DNA of 64,000 bases, from NCBI RefSeq assembly GCF_015863205.1, contig NZ_JACBXQ010000005.1, forward strand, positions 124,001 through 188,000. Reading direction: 5' to 3'. Shown here piece after piece: positions 7,939 through 17,364 of the stretch (position 1 is its first letter; the number at the start of each line of letters is the position of its first letter). Position numbers and translations under genes: made by a program. Origin of the DNA: Facklamia lactis (GTDB lineage: Bacteria; Bacillota; Bacilli; Lactobacillales; Aerococcaceae). A model generated the notes under the pieces. It was given only the letters and a program-made list of their open reading frames with translations, did no database searches and was not told the origin of the DNA.

Positions 7939-10900
7939 ATGAAATCAAAAAATTCTTTACCTTTAAAATCTTCTTTAGCGCTTGCACTTATTTTTTCTTC
8001 TAATCTTTGTTTATCTCAGAACGCAAATGCCCAAGAAAACTTTCCTTCTTCTTCCCAAGTTTCCACCAACCTATCAGTAAATGATGAACAGTTCTCAGTA
8101 TCCCCTCCTCTTGTCGATAACGAAGATGATCTTGCGATTGAGGAAGAAGCAGAAGTCATAAGCAACACAGAAGCCACCCAAAATCTAGTTGAAAATGATC
8201 TCAACAGCTCTACTAACCAAATTGTTGAAACCGATCTATCTTTAAGTGAAACTCCTGTAATAAGTCCCATTTCAAATACAGCAACTTCTGGGAAAATAGA
8301 ACCTCAAACTTTTGTAACTTCCAACGAAACCGATTTCACTTTTGATTCTACCACTAACACTATTACAAATTATGTAGGTACCGAAACCAATATTATAATT
8401 CCCGAAACTATTAACGGTGTAGCCGTTAAAAAGATCGATCAGCGTGCCTTCATAAAAAAAACAATTGAATCAATTACCCTACCCAAATCTATTGAATCAA
8501 TTGATAAACAGGCATTTGCTGGTATTCCGACTTTAACTCAACTTTCTTTTTCAGAAGGACTTACTTCTATCGGAGAAGGAGCCTTTTTAGCTGCAGGAGA
8601 ATCTGAATTAAACTTGCCAGATAGCTTAAGAAATATCGATCGTTTAGCTTTTTCAAACAACAAAAATTTGATCCATCTTGATCTAAATGAGGGCCTAAAG
8701 ATCATTGGACAGCAGGCCTTTCAAGCAGATGAACAGCTTCTTCCTACAGTAACTCTTCCATCTAGCTTAGAACATTTGATGACTTCATCTTTTGCAAGAA
8801 CAGCAGTGGATACTTTAAATATTTCCGGAGATGAAAACTCTGCTTATTTGATCATCCATTCAGGCATTTCTCCCGAACTTAGCCAGATAAATTTTACTCA
8901 TCCACAAAAACATGCCTCAATTCTTTTTAATACTCGAATTGGTAATAGTGGTAATGTCAATATAAATTTAGGAAAACTTCAAACAACTGCCCAAAGCATT
9001 CAAGAATTACAGAATTTTCTCAAAGGAAATATTAATATTAATCTAGCCGCCATTTATCCGAATAAAAATGATAGTTCAGGCATGAATGACTATGTTGTTA
9101 CAAAAGAGCTTGAATGGGACTTAAATCAAGTGGACTTCTCTCAAAATCAAATTACTCTCAAAACAAGTCCAAGTTTCAAAGGTACTGTATTTGAAGAAAA
9201 AACAGGATATGTCACACCAAATATTGACAGTGTCACAACAGAAAATGAATTCACCCTAGTTTTAGACCTCTTAAAACCAGAATGGATTTCAACTGATTTT
9301 ACCTATGAAGAATTCCAATACAAAGCGCCTATGAAAGTTCCAGTTACTAAATTTGGCATTAGTGGTTTTAGTCAGTCAGGTTTTGAAAAACTTCAAGCGA
9401 ACAAAGACCTAATGATTCCCGCTTATTTACTTACCGATTCTAGTGATCCAGCTAGCGCAAAGGCGATTGAAGGTATTCTTCCCAATGCCTTTAAAAACAT
9501 TCAACTCAATTCTCTTACATTTGATCAAATTGCTCCGCAATCAGAATTTATAATTGGTAATTCTGCCTTCGCTAATACTGGCTTACAAGAACTTCATTTA
9601 GTAGATGGAATTGTCATGATAGACTCAGGGGCATTTGAAAACAATCAACTAACCGAAGTAAATATTCCTAAAACTATTTGGAAAATCGGTAATTCTGCTT
9701 TTGCTAACAACGATATTACAGAATTAATTATTTCAGATGATGTAGAAGCCATTCAACTAGATAACTATTCCTTTATGAATAATCAACTAACCGAAGTAAA
9801 TTTACCCTACTCTATTTTTAAATTTAGGGATTATGTCTTTAAAGGAAATCCAGGTAAGGGAGAAATTAATCCTAACCAACAGATTGGGGAGGATCCAGAG
9901 AACACGGGGGTCGTTCATTTATTCACTCGTAACCCTGACCATCTTAACTCTTCTACTTATATCGCAAACAGTCCTTATCATAAAATTATAAATTTGAGTC
10001 CAGGTATTAATCGCGATCCTTTGTGGCAATTAATTTCCTCTGCTAATAAAATCATTGAAGGCAATTATCCAACAGATGCTTATCAAGCTTTTAAAAATAT
10101 TTTCGATGAAAGTAAAAAAATCTTTTCAGATAATTTATCAAAACAAACAGAAATAAATACTGCTAGTGATAACCTCACAGAAGCTCTTGCTTATCTAAGA
10201 GAATCAGCTCCTGATACCAGCCAGTTGAGAGATACAATTCAACAAGTTGAAGAATTAGCGTCTGAACTATTTACTGAAAAAACATGGTCAGAAGTTGCAG
10301 TTAAATTATCTGCTGCTAAAGAAATCCTACAACAAATAAATGCCAAACCAGAAGAATTGGCAGAAGCTAACAACGCCCTAAAATCAGCAATGCTTTTACT
10401 AGAATTAAACGATTCTCTTCAATACACAAAGGTTGACTTCACTTATGACGGGAACACTATCACAGGTTTTTCAGAAAGCGGTCAATCAAAATTTGCAATC
10501 AATAAAGATGTTATCTTACCTACTTCAAACTTGTTAGACCAACCTATTACTAGTATTGGTGTTGGGGCGTTTGAAATGCCGGCAGATCAAGTATTCTTTG
10601 GTACCGATGTGGTTGAATCTCCAAATGGAATTAAAAGCCTTATTTTACCGAATACTCTTGAAAGAATTGAGGACAATGCTTTTCGTCTCAATAATCTTCA
10701 GACCGTCATATTTCCTGACTCGTTAGTTTATATCGGTGATTCTGCATTCAATGGTAATCAATTAAAAGAAGTCTTTATGCCAGATTCTATTCTTTCAACT
10801 GGCAAAGGTGTATTCTCATTGAATCAAATTGAGAGCATTCATTTCTCACAAAACTTAATTGAAATTGCTGATGGTTTACTATCACGAAATATCCACTTAA

Positions 10901-11832
10901 AAAATGTCACTCTTCCAGAAGGTATCATTCGAATTGGTTCTTCCGCATTTATGGGAGCCCCCTTACAAACGTTAGATATCCCTTCTTCTGTTGAACAGAT
11001 TGCTGACCGTGCTTTTAGCTCTCATCGTATTCAAGAATTAATAATACCTGGATCTGTTAAAGATATTGGCAACTCCGCATTTTCTCAAAATGTTAAATTT
11101 AGAACTCTCAAAAATTTAATATTAAGAGAAGGAATTAAGAGCATTGCTAGTACCGCTTTTAAATCTGGTCTATTAAAAGAAGTAATTCTACCTAACTCTC
11201 TTTTACGAATTGGAGAGAATTCTTTCAAAGATAATTTAAGCGAAGACAAAACACATATTATTGTGAGGCTTTTAACAGGCAATAAAGACCATTTAACTTT
11301 TAACAACCATCGATCTTTAAAAAATCAAATTATCATTTTTGATGAATCATTGTCTGAAGAATCTAATGATTCAGAAGAACCAAATAAACCAGAAGAACCA
11401 AATAAACCAGAAGAACCAAATAAACCAGAAGAACCAAATAAACCGGAAGAACCAAATAAACCGGAAGAACCAAATAAACCGGAAGAACCAAATAAACCGG
11501 AAGAACCAAATAAACCGGAAGAACCAAATAAACCAGAAGAACCAAATGAACCAGAAGAACCAAATAAACCGGAAGAACCAAATAAACCGGAAGAACCAAA
11601 TAAACCGGAAGAACCAAATAAACCGGAAAAGTATAAGAAGACTAAAAAATCTATTCAGCCACTTACTCAGTTAGAAGAAAATAATAACTCGTCAATTGAG
11701 ATACAATCTATTTTACCAACTACTGGAGAAAAGGATCGTAATGAAATAATGGCATTAACAAGCTATAGCATTTTAGCTGGCTTGGGGCTCCTTACTATGA
11801 ACCTTAGTAAAGATACAAACAAAAAAAATTAA
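7939..11832 (+). CDS. LPXTG cell-wall-anchored protein with BspA-type leucine-rich repeats
   Basis: Surface protein of 1297 residues. Order: signal peptide (1-31, cleavage after ANA), low-complexity acidic region (about 35-110), first BspA/LRR_5 block (about 120-300), a spacer domain (300-460), second LRR block (about 470-650), a helical FIVAR-like region (about 690-835), third LRR block (about 845-1130), 14 hexapeptide repeats EEPNKP (one is EEPNEP), and a sortase signal LPTTG at 1259 followed by a hydrophobic segment and the tail KDTNKKN. The proline-rich repeats act as a wall-spanning stalk. BspA-type repeats are known in host-adhesion proteins; that role here is inference. Ribosome site GAAGGG eight bases before ATG. 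Confidence 0.92.
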   Translation: MKSKNSLPLKSSLALALIFSSNLCLSQNANAQENFPSSSQVSTNLSVNDEQFSVSPPLVDNEDDLAIEEEAEVISNTEATQNLVENDLNSSTNQIVETDLSLSETPVISPISNTATSGKIEPQTFVTSNETDFTFDSTTNTITNYVGTETNIIIPETINGVAVKKIDQRAFIKKTIESITLPKSIESIDKQAFAGIPTLTQLSFSEGLTSIGEGAFLAAGESELNLPDSLRNIDRLAFSNNKNLIHLDLNEGLKIIGQQAFQADEQLLPTVTLPSSLEHLMTSSFARTAVDTLNISGDENSAYLIIHSGISPELSQINFTHPQKHASILFNTRIGNSGNVNINLGKLQTTAQSIQELQNFLKGNININLAAIYPNKNDSSGMNDYVVTKELEWDLNQVDFSQNQITLKTSPSFKGTVFEEKTGYVTPNIDSVTTENEFTLVLDLLKPEWISTDFTYEEFQYKAPMKVPVTKFGISGFSQSGFEKLQANKDLMIPAYLLTDSSDPASAKAIEGILPNAFKNIQLNSLTFDQIAPQSEFIIGNSAFANTGLQELHLVDGIVMIDSGAFENNQLTEVNIPKTIWKIGNSAFANNDITELIISDDVEAIQLDNYSFMNNQLTEVNLPYSIFKFRDYVFKGNPGKGEINPNQQIGEDPENTGVVHLFTRNPDHLNSSTYIANSPYHKIINLSPGINRDPLWQLISSANKIIEGNYPTDAYQAFKNIFDESKKIFSDNLSKQTEINTASDNLTEALAYLRESAPDTSQLRDTIQQVEELASELFTEKTWSEVAVKLSAAKEILQQINAKPEELAEANNALKSAMLLLELNDSLQYTKVDFTYDGNTITGFSESGQSKFAINKDVILPTSNLLDQPITSIGVGAFEMPADQVFFGTDVVESPNGIKSLILPNTLERIEDNAFRLNNLQTVIFPDSLVYIGDSAFNGNQLKEVFMPDSILSTGKGVFSLNQIESIHFSQNLIEIADGLLSRNIHLKNVTLPEGIIRIGSSAFMGAPLQTLDIPSSVEQIADRAFSSHRIQELIIPGSVKDIGNSAFSQNVKFRTLKNLILREGIKSIASTAFKSGLLKEVILPNSLLRIGENSFKDNLSEDKTHIIVRLLTGNKDHLTFNNHRSLKNQIIIFDESLSEESNDSEEPNKPEEPNKPEEPNKPEEPNKPEEPNKPEEPNKPEEPNKPEEPNKPEEPNKPEEPNEPEEPNKPEEPNKPEEPNKPEEPNKPEKYKKTKKSIQPLTQLEENNNSSIEIQSILPTTGEKDRNEIMALTSYSILAGLGLLTMNLSKDTNKKN
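11374..11625 (+). repeat. 14 tandem copies of an 18-bp unit encoding EEPNKP
   Basis: Unit GAAGAACCAAATAAACCR. Units 1-3, 9 and 10 end in CCA, the others in CCG, and unit 10 has AAA changed to GAA. The near identity at DNA level points to recent expansion and likely copy-number variation between strains. Confidence 0.95.
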
Positions 11833-11872
11833 TAATCCTCTAACTTTATTATAAATTTTACTTCTATAATGC

Positions 11873-11943
11873 TTTACCTTTACATAATCTTTACTCAAAA
11901 TTTACATAAACTTTACAGCAAAATCGCTAGATAATGCTATAAT
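11873..11943 (+). promoter_or_regulatory. Pho box and promoter of the phn operon
   Basis: TTTACA-type hexamers begin at 11879, 11890 (TTTACT), 11901 and 11912, an exact 11-base period, with a further TTTACC at 11873. This is the direct-repeat layout bound by PhoP/PhoB-type regulators. TATAAT follows at 11938-11943, 20 bases after the last hexamer, as expected for a promoter activated under phosphate limitation. Confidence 0.8.
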
Positions 11944-11949
11944 TGTGCC

Positions 11950-12962
11950 ATCAAACTCTCTACTATTGCCTTCACTTCCCTATTAGAAGTCCCATCAATT
12001 TCTGCTCAAGAAGAAATTGATAAGATTACAATGGGATTCGTTCCTTCACGTGATCCTCAAGAAATCGTAACTGCTACTGAGCCGTTGGAACAGCTTTTGA
12101 TTGATGAATTAAAGAATTGGGCTTTGAAGTAGGCGAAATTGATATCACAGTTAGGACATCTTATGAAGCTGTCGGTGAAGGTCTAGTAGCGGGAACCATC
12201 GATGTTGGATTTATTCCTGGTGGTACTTACGTTTTATATGATGATGGTTCAGAAGTCCTTCTAACTGCTACTCGCGCTGGTCTATCAAATGATTCGGATA
12301 ATCCGGTTGATTGGAATGAAAACGAGCCAACCGAAGCAACGGATGAACAAGTTACTTACTAACGTGCCTTAGCCATTGCAGGTCCATCTGAGAAAGGAAA
12401 AGAATTAGCAGATAAAATTAATAAAGGAGAAGAATTAAGCTGGGAAGATCTCGACTCTGCTAAATGGTCTGTTATGTCTGTTATGTCTCCTACATCTCCA
12501 GCCGGCTATATTTATCCAGCTTTGAAACTTTCTGATAAGTACGACAAGTCAATTGCCGATTTAAGCAATGCGGTTCAATCTGACTCTTATCTGACTGCCT
12601 TCTCACGTCTTGCCTCTGGCCAAGTTGATATTCTTCTAACTTATGCAGATGGACATCGCGATTATGCGGAACAATGGGAAAGCGAATTAGGAGCAGAGAA
12701 CGATATTTGGACGGATACAGATACCCTTTTAATTACAGATGCTATCTTTAACGATACGGTTTCTGTTTCTAAGAACTCTGATACCATGACCGATGAATTA
12801 AAAGAAGCCGTCGCTGAAGCTTTAATCAATCTTACTGAAGATGAGAAAACATGTGAAGTTATTTTTAACATCTATTCACATGAAGGCTACGAAAAAGCTA
12901 GTGACTCGGATTATGATAACGAGCGCAAAGCACAAGAATTATTATTAGAAGCTAACAACTAA
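11950..12962 (+). pseudogene. phnD: Broken phosphonate/phosphate ABC substrate-binding protein (PhnD type)
   Basis: Remnant of a periplasmic-type binding protein (GFVPSRDPQE at the N-terminus, DVGFIPGGTYVL and SPAGYIYPALKL further on). Damage: no start codon or ribosome site remains between TATAAT and the signal-peptide remnant; a one-base loss near 12111-12117 shifts the frame (ELKK-LGFEVG); TAA at 12360 replaces a Tyr codon; and TCTGTTATG is duplicated near 12470-12487. The signal-peptide remnant ends SISAQEE with no lipobox Cys. It is the first gene of the operon with phnC and two phnE genes and is behind an intact Pho box. Confidence 0.85.
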
Positions 12963-12984
12963 TTAAAGTACGGATACTGATTAC

Positions 12985-13035
12985 CAAACGTTCCGCTATG
13001 AATTTCTGCTTAGCAGGAAGCTAGTGGAACGTTTA
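12985..13035 (+). other. Stem-loop between phnD and phnC
   Basis: AAACGTTCC and GGAACGTTT form the arms of a long imperfect hairpin followed by TTTATTTAT. It may be a weak terminator or an mRNA processing/stability element separating phnD from the downstream genes. Confidence 0.5.
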
Positions 13036-13059
13036 TTTATATGGATGAAGGAGTAAACG

Positions 13060-13844
13060 ATGATAGAATTTAAAGCCGTCAACAGGTATATGCCAACCAG
13101 GTTCATGCTCTAAAGAACATTAACTTAACCATTCAAGAAGGGGAATTTGTCGCCATCATAGGTCCTTCTGGTGCTGGTAAATCCACCCTCATACGCTGCA
13201 TCAACCGAATGCACCACATTAGCTCCGGACAGATTACCGTCAATCATACTGATATTCACCAACTCAACAATAAAGAAGTACGCCAATTTCGCCAAAAAGT
13301 TGGCATGGTATTTCAATCTTTTAATCTGGTTAGTCGAATTTCAGTCCTGCAAAATGTCTTAGTCGCTAACGTTCCTCAGCTATCTTTTTGGCAAAAATTA
13401 GCAGGATCTTTTCCTCGCGAGATGAAACAAAGAGCCTTAGAAGCACTTGATAAGGTTGGCATCCTAGATAAAGCTTATACCCGAGTGGACCAACTTTCTG
13501 GTGGCCAACAACAGCGTGTCGCCCTAGCCAGAACGCTTGCCACCCAACCAGAAATTATCTTAGCAGATGAACCCGTAGCCTCTCTTGATCCTGTCACCGC
13601 TCGGATGGTACTTAATGACCTCAAAAGAGTTAATCAAGAAATGGGAATAACAATCCTCTTAAACATTCATCATATCGAATTAGCCTTAGATTACGCCGAT
13701 AAAATATTGGGCAGTCGAAAAGGAGAAATTATTTATTTTGGCCCAGTCAGTGGAATCAGCCAAAACATTTTGGCAGACATTTATGGGGAACAAATAGAAA
13801 AAATTAACTCACTTCCTTCTAGAAAGGAGAAATCATATGTTTAA
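13060..13844 (+). pseudogene. phnC: Phosphonate ABC transporter ATPase with N-terminal frameshift
   Basis: From ATG 13060 the frame reads MIEFKAVN and then shifts near 13084: the continuation VYANQVHALKNINLTIQ lies in the frame of the remaining 250 residues, which carry Walker A (GPSGAGKST), the signature LSGGQQQRVALARTLA, and Walker B (ILADEPVASLD). One missing base (AACAGG where AACAAGG would restore the frame) explains it. Without repair the normal start cannot be used; the next in-frame ATG lies after Walker A, so the product would be inactive. Overlaps phnE by eight bases. Confidence 0.8.
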
Positions 13845-14637
13845 ACGAGAAACCTATACAATCAACGGGCAGGTCCTAACGGAACCTCGATCTTATCAAT
13901 TACTCATCAGTCTCTGCTCAATTATCTTGACTGGTTTAGCGCTTAAAGTAACGGATTTTGAGTTTGAGCTCCTGATGAAAAATGGTTCAAAGTTTTTCAC
14001 CATTTTAACAAGTATGTTCCCTCCTAATTGGGAATTTATGGACAATATACGGAAAGCCATAATTGAAACCATCCAAATGTCTGTCATCGGTTCCTTTCTT
14101 GGAGCCTTGGTTTCCATTCCTTTTTCTGTTTGGGCAGCATCCAATATTACCCACCAACCCTTTATTAATGCTTTCTTTAAATTAATTCTCAGCATTTTTC
14201 GAACCTTACCCACCATGGTTATTGCCTTAATTGCGACTTTCATTTTTGATATTGGAGCTACTGCAGGAACGGTTGCAGTCTTTCTTTTTTCATTATCTTA
14301 TGTTGGAAAGTTGATGTATGAACATATTGAAAATATCGAGATGGGGCCTTTTGAAGCAATGGAATCGATGGGTATGACTCGGGTCGAAGCTTTTCGCTTT
14401 GCTGTGGTGCCTCAATTGTTACCAACCTTCCTCTCCATCTCGCTTTTCAACTTTGAAGGAAATATCCGCTATTCAGCAGTTCTAGGTTATGTAGGGGCTG
14501 GGGGAATTGGTCAACTCATCAATACTCATATTTCTTGGCGCAACTATCCTGCCGTGGGAATGATCTTATTTACTTTAATGTTAGTGGTCTTCATCATTGA
14601 ACAGATGAGCCAACATTTCCGTAAACGCCTAACATAA
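13837..14637 (+). CDS. phnE: Phosphonate-type ABC transporter permease 1
   Basis: Intact 266-residue membrane subunit with about five or six membrane segments and the EAA-type loop for contact with the ATPase (MESMGMTRVEAFRFAVVPQ), then the family tail GYVGAGGIGQLI. It belongs to the PhnE family of phosphonate/phosphite importers. ATG follows GAAAGGAG. It overlaps phnC by eight bases. Both partners needed for function upstream are broken in this strain, so it may be non-functional despite being intact. Confidence 0.85.
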   Translation: MFKRETYTINGQVLTEPRSYQLLISLCSIILTGLALKVTDFEFELLMKNGSKFFTILTSMFPPNWEFMDNIRKAIIETIQMSVIGSFLGALVSIPFSVWAASNITHQPFINAFFKLILSIFRTLPTMVIALIATFIFDIGATAGTVAVFLFSLSYVGKLMYEHIENIEMGPFEAMESMGMTRVEAFRFAVVPQLLPTFLSISLFNFEGNIRYSAVLGYVGAGGIGQLINTHISWRNYPAVGMILFTLMLVVFIIEQMSQHFRKRLT

Positions 14638-14647
14638 AGAGGTCCCA

Positions 14648-15460
14648 ATGAAGACAGAAATTCAAGAAAGACTCAAGCAAGAACCTTCTCATCTTCTATA
14701 TAATACAATCTTGACTTGTTTATTCACTTGTGCAATCCTTTGGTCAGCCTTCTCACTTAACTTAACTAGCCTAAAAGCCGATTCATTAGAAATTGCTGGA
14801 AATATTATCAAGGGAATCCTTACACCTGATATAGACTTTCTTCTCGATTTTCAATCGCAAAAGGGAGTCCCTTTTCTCTTATTCGAGACTCTTTCCATTG
14901 CATTCCTAGGAACTGTCTTTGGTTCATTACTGGCCATTCCCTTTTCTTTTCTAATGGCTGAAAACATTGTTGGTCCCTATATTGTAGCGATTACACGTCT
15001 ACTAGTCGTCGCCATCCGTACCGTTCCAGCGATGGTATATGGTCTCATGTTTGTGGCTGTTTCTGGTCAAGGACCCATGACGGGTGTCTTAACCATGTCA
15101 CTCACTTCAATTGGGATGGTTTCCAAACTGTATGTCGATATCATTGAAGAATTAGACAAGGGCGTTTTAGAATCCATGACGTCAATGGGTTGTACGAATC
15201 TTGAAAAAATTCGCTTTGGAATTCTTCCTCAATTAGCAGCCGCTTTTTTATCCGTTACCATCTATCGCTTTGATATGAATCTTCGGGATACCACGACACT
15301 CGGTTTGGTGGGAGCGGGCGGCATTGGAGCTCCTTTAATTTTTGCGATGAATACTTTTAAATGGCAAGAAGTGAGTGCCATTTTAATCGGATTAATTATA
15401 TTAATTCTTCTCGTCGAAGTCTTTTCCAATCGAATTCGTAAACGACTCGTCAACGGCTAA
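14648..15460 (+). CDS. phnE: Phosphonate-type ABC transporter permease 2
   Basis: Second intact PhnE-family permease, 270 residues, with its own EAA loop (MTSMGCTNLEKIRFGILPQ) and the tail GLVGAGGIGAPLIFAMN. Tandem unequal phnE genes are common in Firmicutes phosphonate operons, where the two subunits form a heterodimeric channel. Ten bases separate it from phnE1, and a strong terminator follows. Confidence 0.85.
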   Translation: MKTEIQERLKQEPSHLLYNTILTCLFTCAILWSAFSLNLTSLKADSLEIAGNIIKGILTPDIDFLLDFQSQKGVPFLLFETLSIAFLGTVFGSLLAIPFSFLMAENIVGPYIVAITRLLVVAIRTVPAMVYGLMFVAVSGQGPMTGVLTMSLTSIGMVSKLYVDIIEELDKGVLESMTSMGCTNLEKIRFGILPQLAAAFLSVTIYRFDMNLRDTTTLGLVGAGGIGAPLIFAMNTFKWQEVSAILIGLIILILLVEVFSNRIRKRLVNG

Positions 15461-15462
15461 AC

Positions 15463-15497
15463 AAAAAGTGCTGATCAATTCAGATCAGCACTTTTCT
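15463..15497. terminator. Bidirectional terminator
   Basis: AAAAAGTGCTGATC and its complement around AATTCA; serves the phn operon and the convergent metallothionein-like gene. Confidence 0.9.
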
Positions 15498-15755
15498 TTA
15501 TCTATTTTTGCAGCAACCGCCATGATGACCATGGCCTTGACAGTAACCTTCATGTTTTTCTTCGTTTTGACACTTGCAATCATCTGTACTCTGACAACCG
15601 CACTCTCCGTTTCCGCCACACTTGCATTCTTCTCGTACACATTCTTCATCGGTACAGTGATCAACACAAGCTTGACAACAATATACTTTCCCATCTACTT
15701 CCACTTGATCTGGACCCAATTCATGATCACAGCTCGGTCTAACGCACTTTGTCAT
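15498..15755 (-). CDS. Metallothionein-like Cys/His-rich protein
   Basis: Protein of 85 residues with 16 Cys and 6 His. The N-terminal half (KCVRPSCDHELG, then YCCQACVDHC) resembles the zinc-finger-like core of bacterial metallothioneins (SmtA/BmtA); the rest is a run of short C-x-C and C-x4-C units ending in a His-rich tail GHGHHGGCC. I take ATG 15755 because GGAGG lies eight bases before it; the longer frame to 15818 has no such site. Likely sequesters zinc, copper or cadmium in the cytoplasm. Monocistronic, with no adjacent SmtB-type repressor seen. Confidence 0.8.
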   Translation of the reverse strand: MTKCVRPSCDHELGPDQVEVDGKVYCCQACVDHCTDEECVREECKCGGNGECGCQSTDDCKCQNEEKHEGYCQGHGHHGGCCKNR

Positions 15756-15948
15756 AACAATTCCTCCGATCCTTTTAATAAGTTTATTATGCCAGTATGT
15801 GAAAAGATTATCAATCAAAGATATCCTTTTTTTTGATGAAAGGGACCATTTCTGAATAAATGATCATTCTTAAAAAGACTTTTCATTTTCTCCTTTCTTA
15901 CTGCCTTAATTTCGGTATAATAGGGCTAGTTTACAGTGAGGTGAGTCT

Positions 15949-17292
15949 ATGAAAGAAAATAAAGAATTTTACCGTCGTATGCTTGCAATTGCGATCCCTA
16001 TTGCCCTACAAAGTTTAATCGTTTCCTCTCTAAACACTCTAGATACTATGATGATATCAACTTTAGGATCGGAAACCATCGCAGGAGTAGGCTTAGCTAA
16101 TCAAGTCTTCTTCTTTTTTACGATGATCTGTTTCGGGACAGCTACCGGTTCTTCCGTGATTATCTCACAATATTATGGACGCGAAGATTACCAAAGTTTA
16201 CAAAAGGTCAATAGTTTCTCCACTATTATCGCAATCATAGTAGGATTGCTCTTCACCAGCCTTGCGATTTTAATTCCTAAACAGATCATTAGCCTGATGA
16301 TCGATGATCCTTCGGTCATTGAAGCAGGGGCTCGTTATCTAAGCGTAGTCTCTTTCTCATATATTATCACAGGGATCAGTTTTGTGAATGGGGTTTCTCT
16401 AAGGTCCACGGGGAATCCACGAGCTCCCCTAGTAGGCGCGATTGTTGGCTTTATATTTAACGCCTTCTTCAATTATATACTTATTTTTGGGAAGTTAGGC
16501 TTTCCTGCCCTAGGAGTTGTGGGAGCAGCTATTGGAACGATCATTGCCCGTTTCGCTGAACTAGGAGTCCTTTCATACGCTGTGACACGATATGACAGTC
16601 CTTTGCGAGGACCGCTCAAACCGATGTTCCAATATAAAAGTGACTTTATCCACCGCTTCATGCGTATCACCTTCCCCGTCATCGTTAACGAAACTTTTTG
16701 GGGCTTAGGCCAAGTTCTATATAGCGTCGCCTATGCGATCGTAGGAACGGAAGCAACTGCAGCTATTCAAGTCGTCGTTGCCATTCAAAACTTAGCCTTT
16801 GTCTTAATTCGGGGACTCTCTAACTCTTGTACCGTCATCATCGGAAATACAATTGGACGCGGAGACCTTGACAATGCTTATCCCTATGGTGTTCGCTTCT
16901 TAAAAATGGGAGCCATAATCGGAACTTTAGTTGGACTTTTTCTTGCCTTAACGCCCAATATCAGTTTACAATTGTTTCCGAACCTTAGTCCCAATGTTTA
17001 CCAACTCTGTGTCACCCTACTTCGTTACATGGGGATTGTCTTTCTACTTAAGGGTTTCAATGCCATCCTAGTGGTCGGCGTGCTTCGCGGAGGCGGAGAT
17101 ACCAAATATTCTATGTACCTTGAAATGGGAAGTGTTTGGTTAGTAGGTGTTCCCTTAGCTTTCATGGGTGCCAGTCTATTAAAACTTCCTATTCAATGGG
17201 TTGTTCTTCTTGCCTCAATGGAGGAAGTCACTAAAGTGATTATAGGATTAATTCGAGTCAAGTCAAAAAAATGGGTGAATGAAATTGAATAA
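15949..17292 (+). CDS. MATE-family multidrug efflux transporter
   Basis: Membrane protein of 447 residues with about 12 membrane segments in two similar halves, and the MATE features of an early IALQSLIVSSLNTLDTMMIS helix and a repeated glycine-rich pattern (LRSTGNPRAPLVGAI, LRGGGDTKYSM). Cation-driven export of drugs or metabolites. Preceded by TATAAT (15916-15921) and GAGGTGAG. Monocistronic, convergent with galT. Substrate unknown. Confidence 0.9.
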   Translation: MKENKEFYRRMLAIAIPIALQSLIVSSLNTLDTMMISTLGSETIAGVGLANQVFFFFTMICFGTATGSSVIISQYYGREDYQSLQKVNSFSTIIAIIVGLLFTSLAILIPKQIISLMIDDPSVIEAGARYLSVVSFSYIITGISFVNGVSLRSTGNPRAPLVGAIVGFIFNAFFNYILIFGKLGFPALGVVGAAIGTIIARFAELGVLSYAVTRYDSPLRGPLKPMFQYKSDFIHRFMRITFPVIVNETFWGLGQVLYSVAYAIVGTEATAAIQVVVAIQNLAFVLIRGLSNSCTVIIGNTIGRGDLDNAYPYGVRFLKMGAIIGTLVGLFLALTPNISLQLFPNLSPNVYQLCVTLLRYMGIVFLLKGFNAILVVGVLRGGGDTKYSMYLEMGSVWLVGVPLAFMGASLLKLPIQWVVLLASMEEVTKVIIGLIRVKSKKWVNEIE

Positions 17293-17295
17293 ATC

Positions 17296-17333
17296 AAAAC
17301 GAGAGAAATGATCCTACCATTTCTCTCGTTTTT
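17296..17333. terminator. Bidirectional terminator
   Basis: AAAACGAGAGAAATG and its complement around a six-base loop; serves the MATE gene and the convergent gal operon. Confidence 0.9.
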
Positions 17334-17364
17334 TATCGTCTTATCAAACAAGTACAACATGGTC

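Noticed and set aside
11374-11625. CRISPR-like array
   Set aside because: The units are contiguous with no spacers and encode the stalk of the surface protein.
11339-11674. Long open frames in the other frames and on the opposite strand of the repeat region
   Set aside because: They result from an 18-base repeat whose other frames contain no stop; no ribosome site or codon bias supports them.
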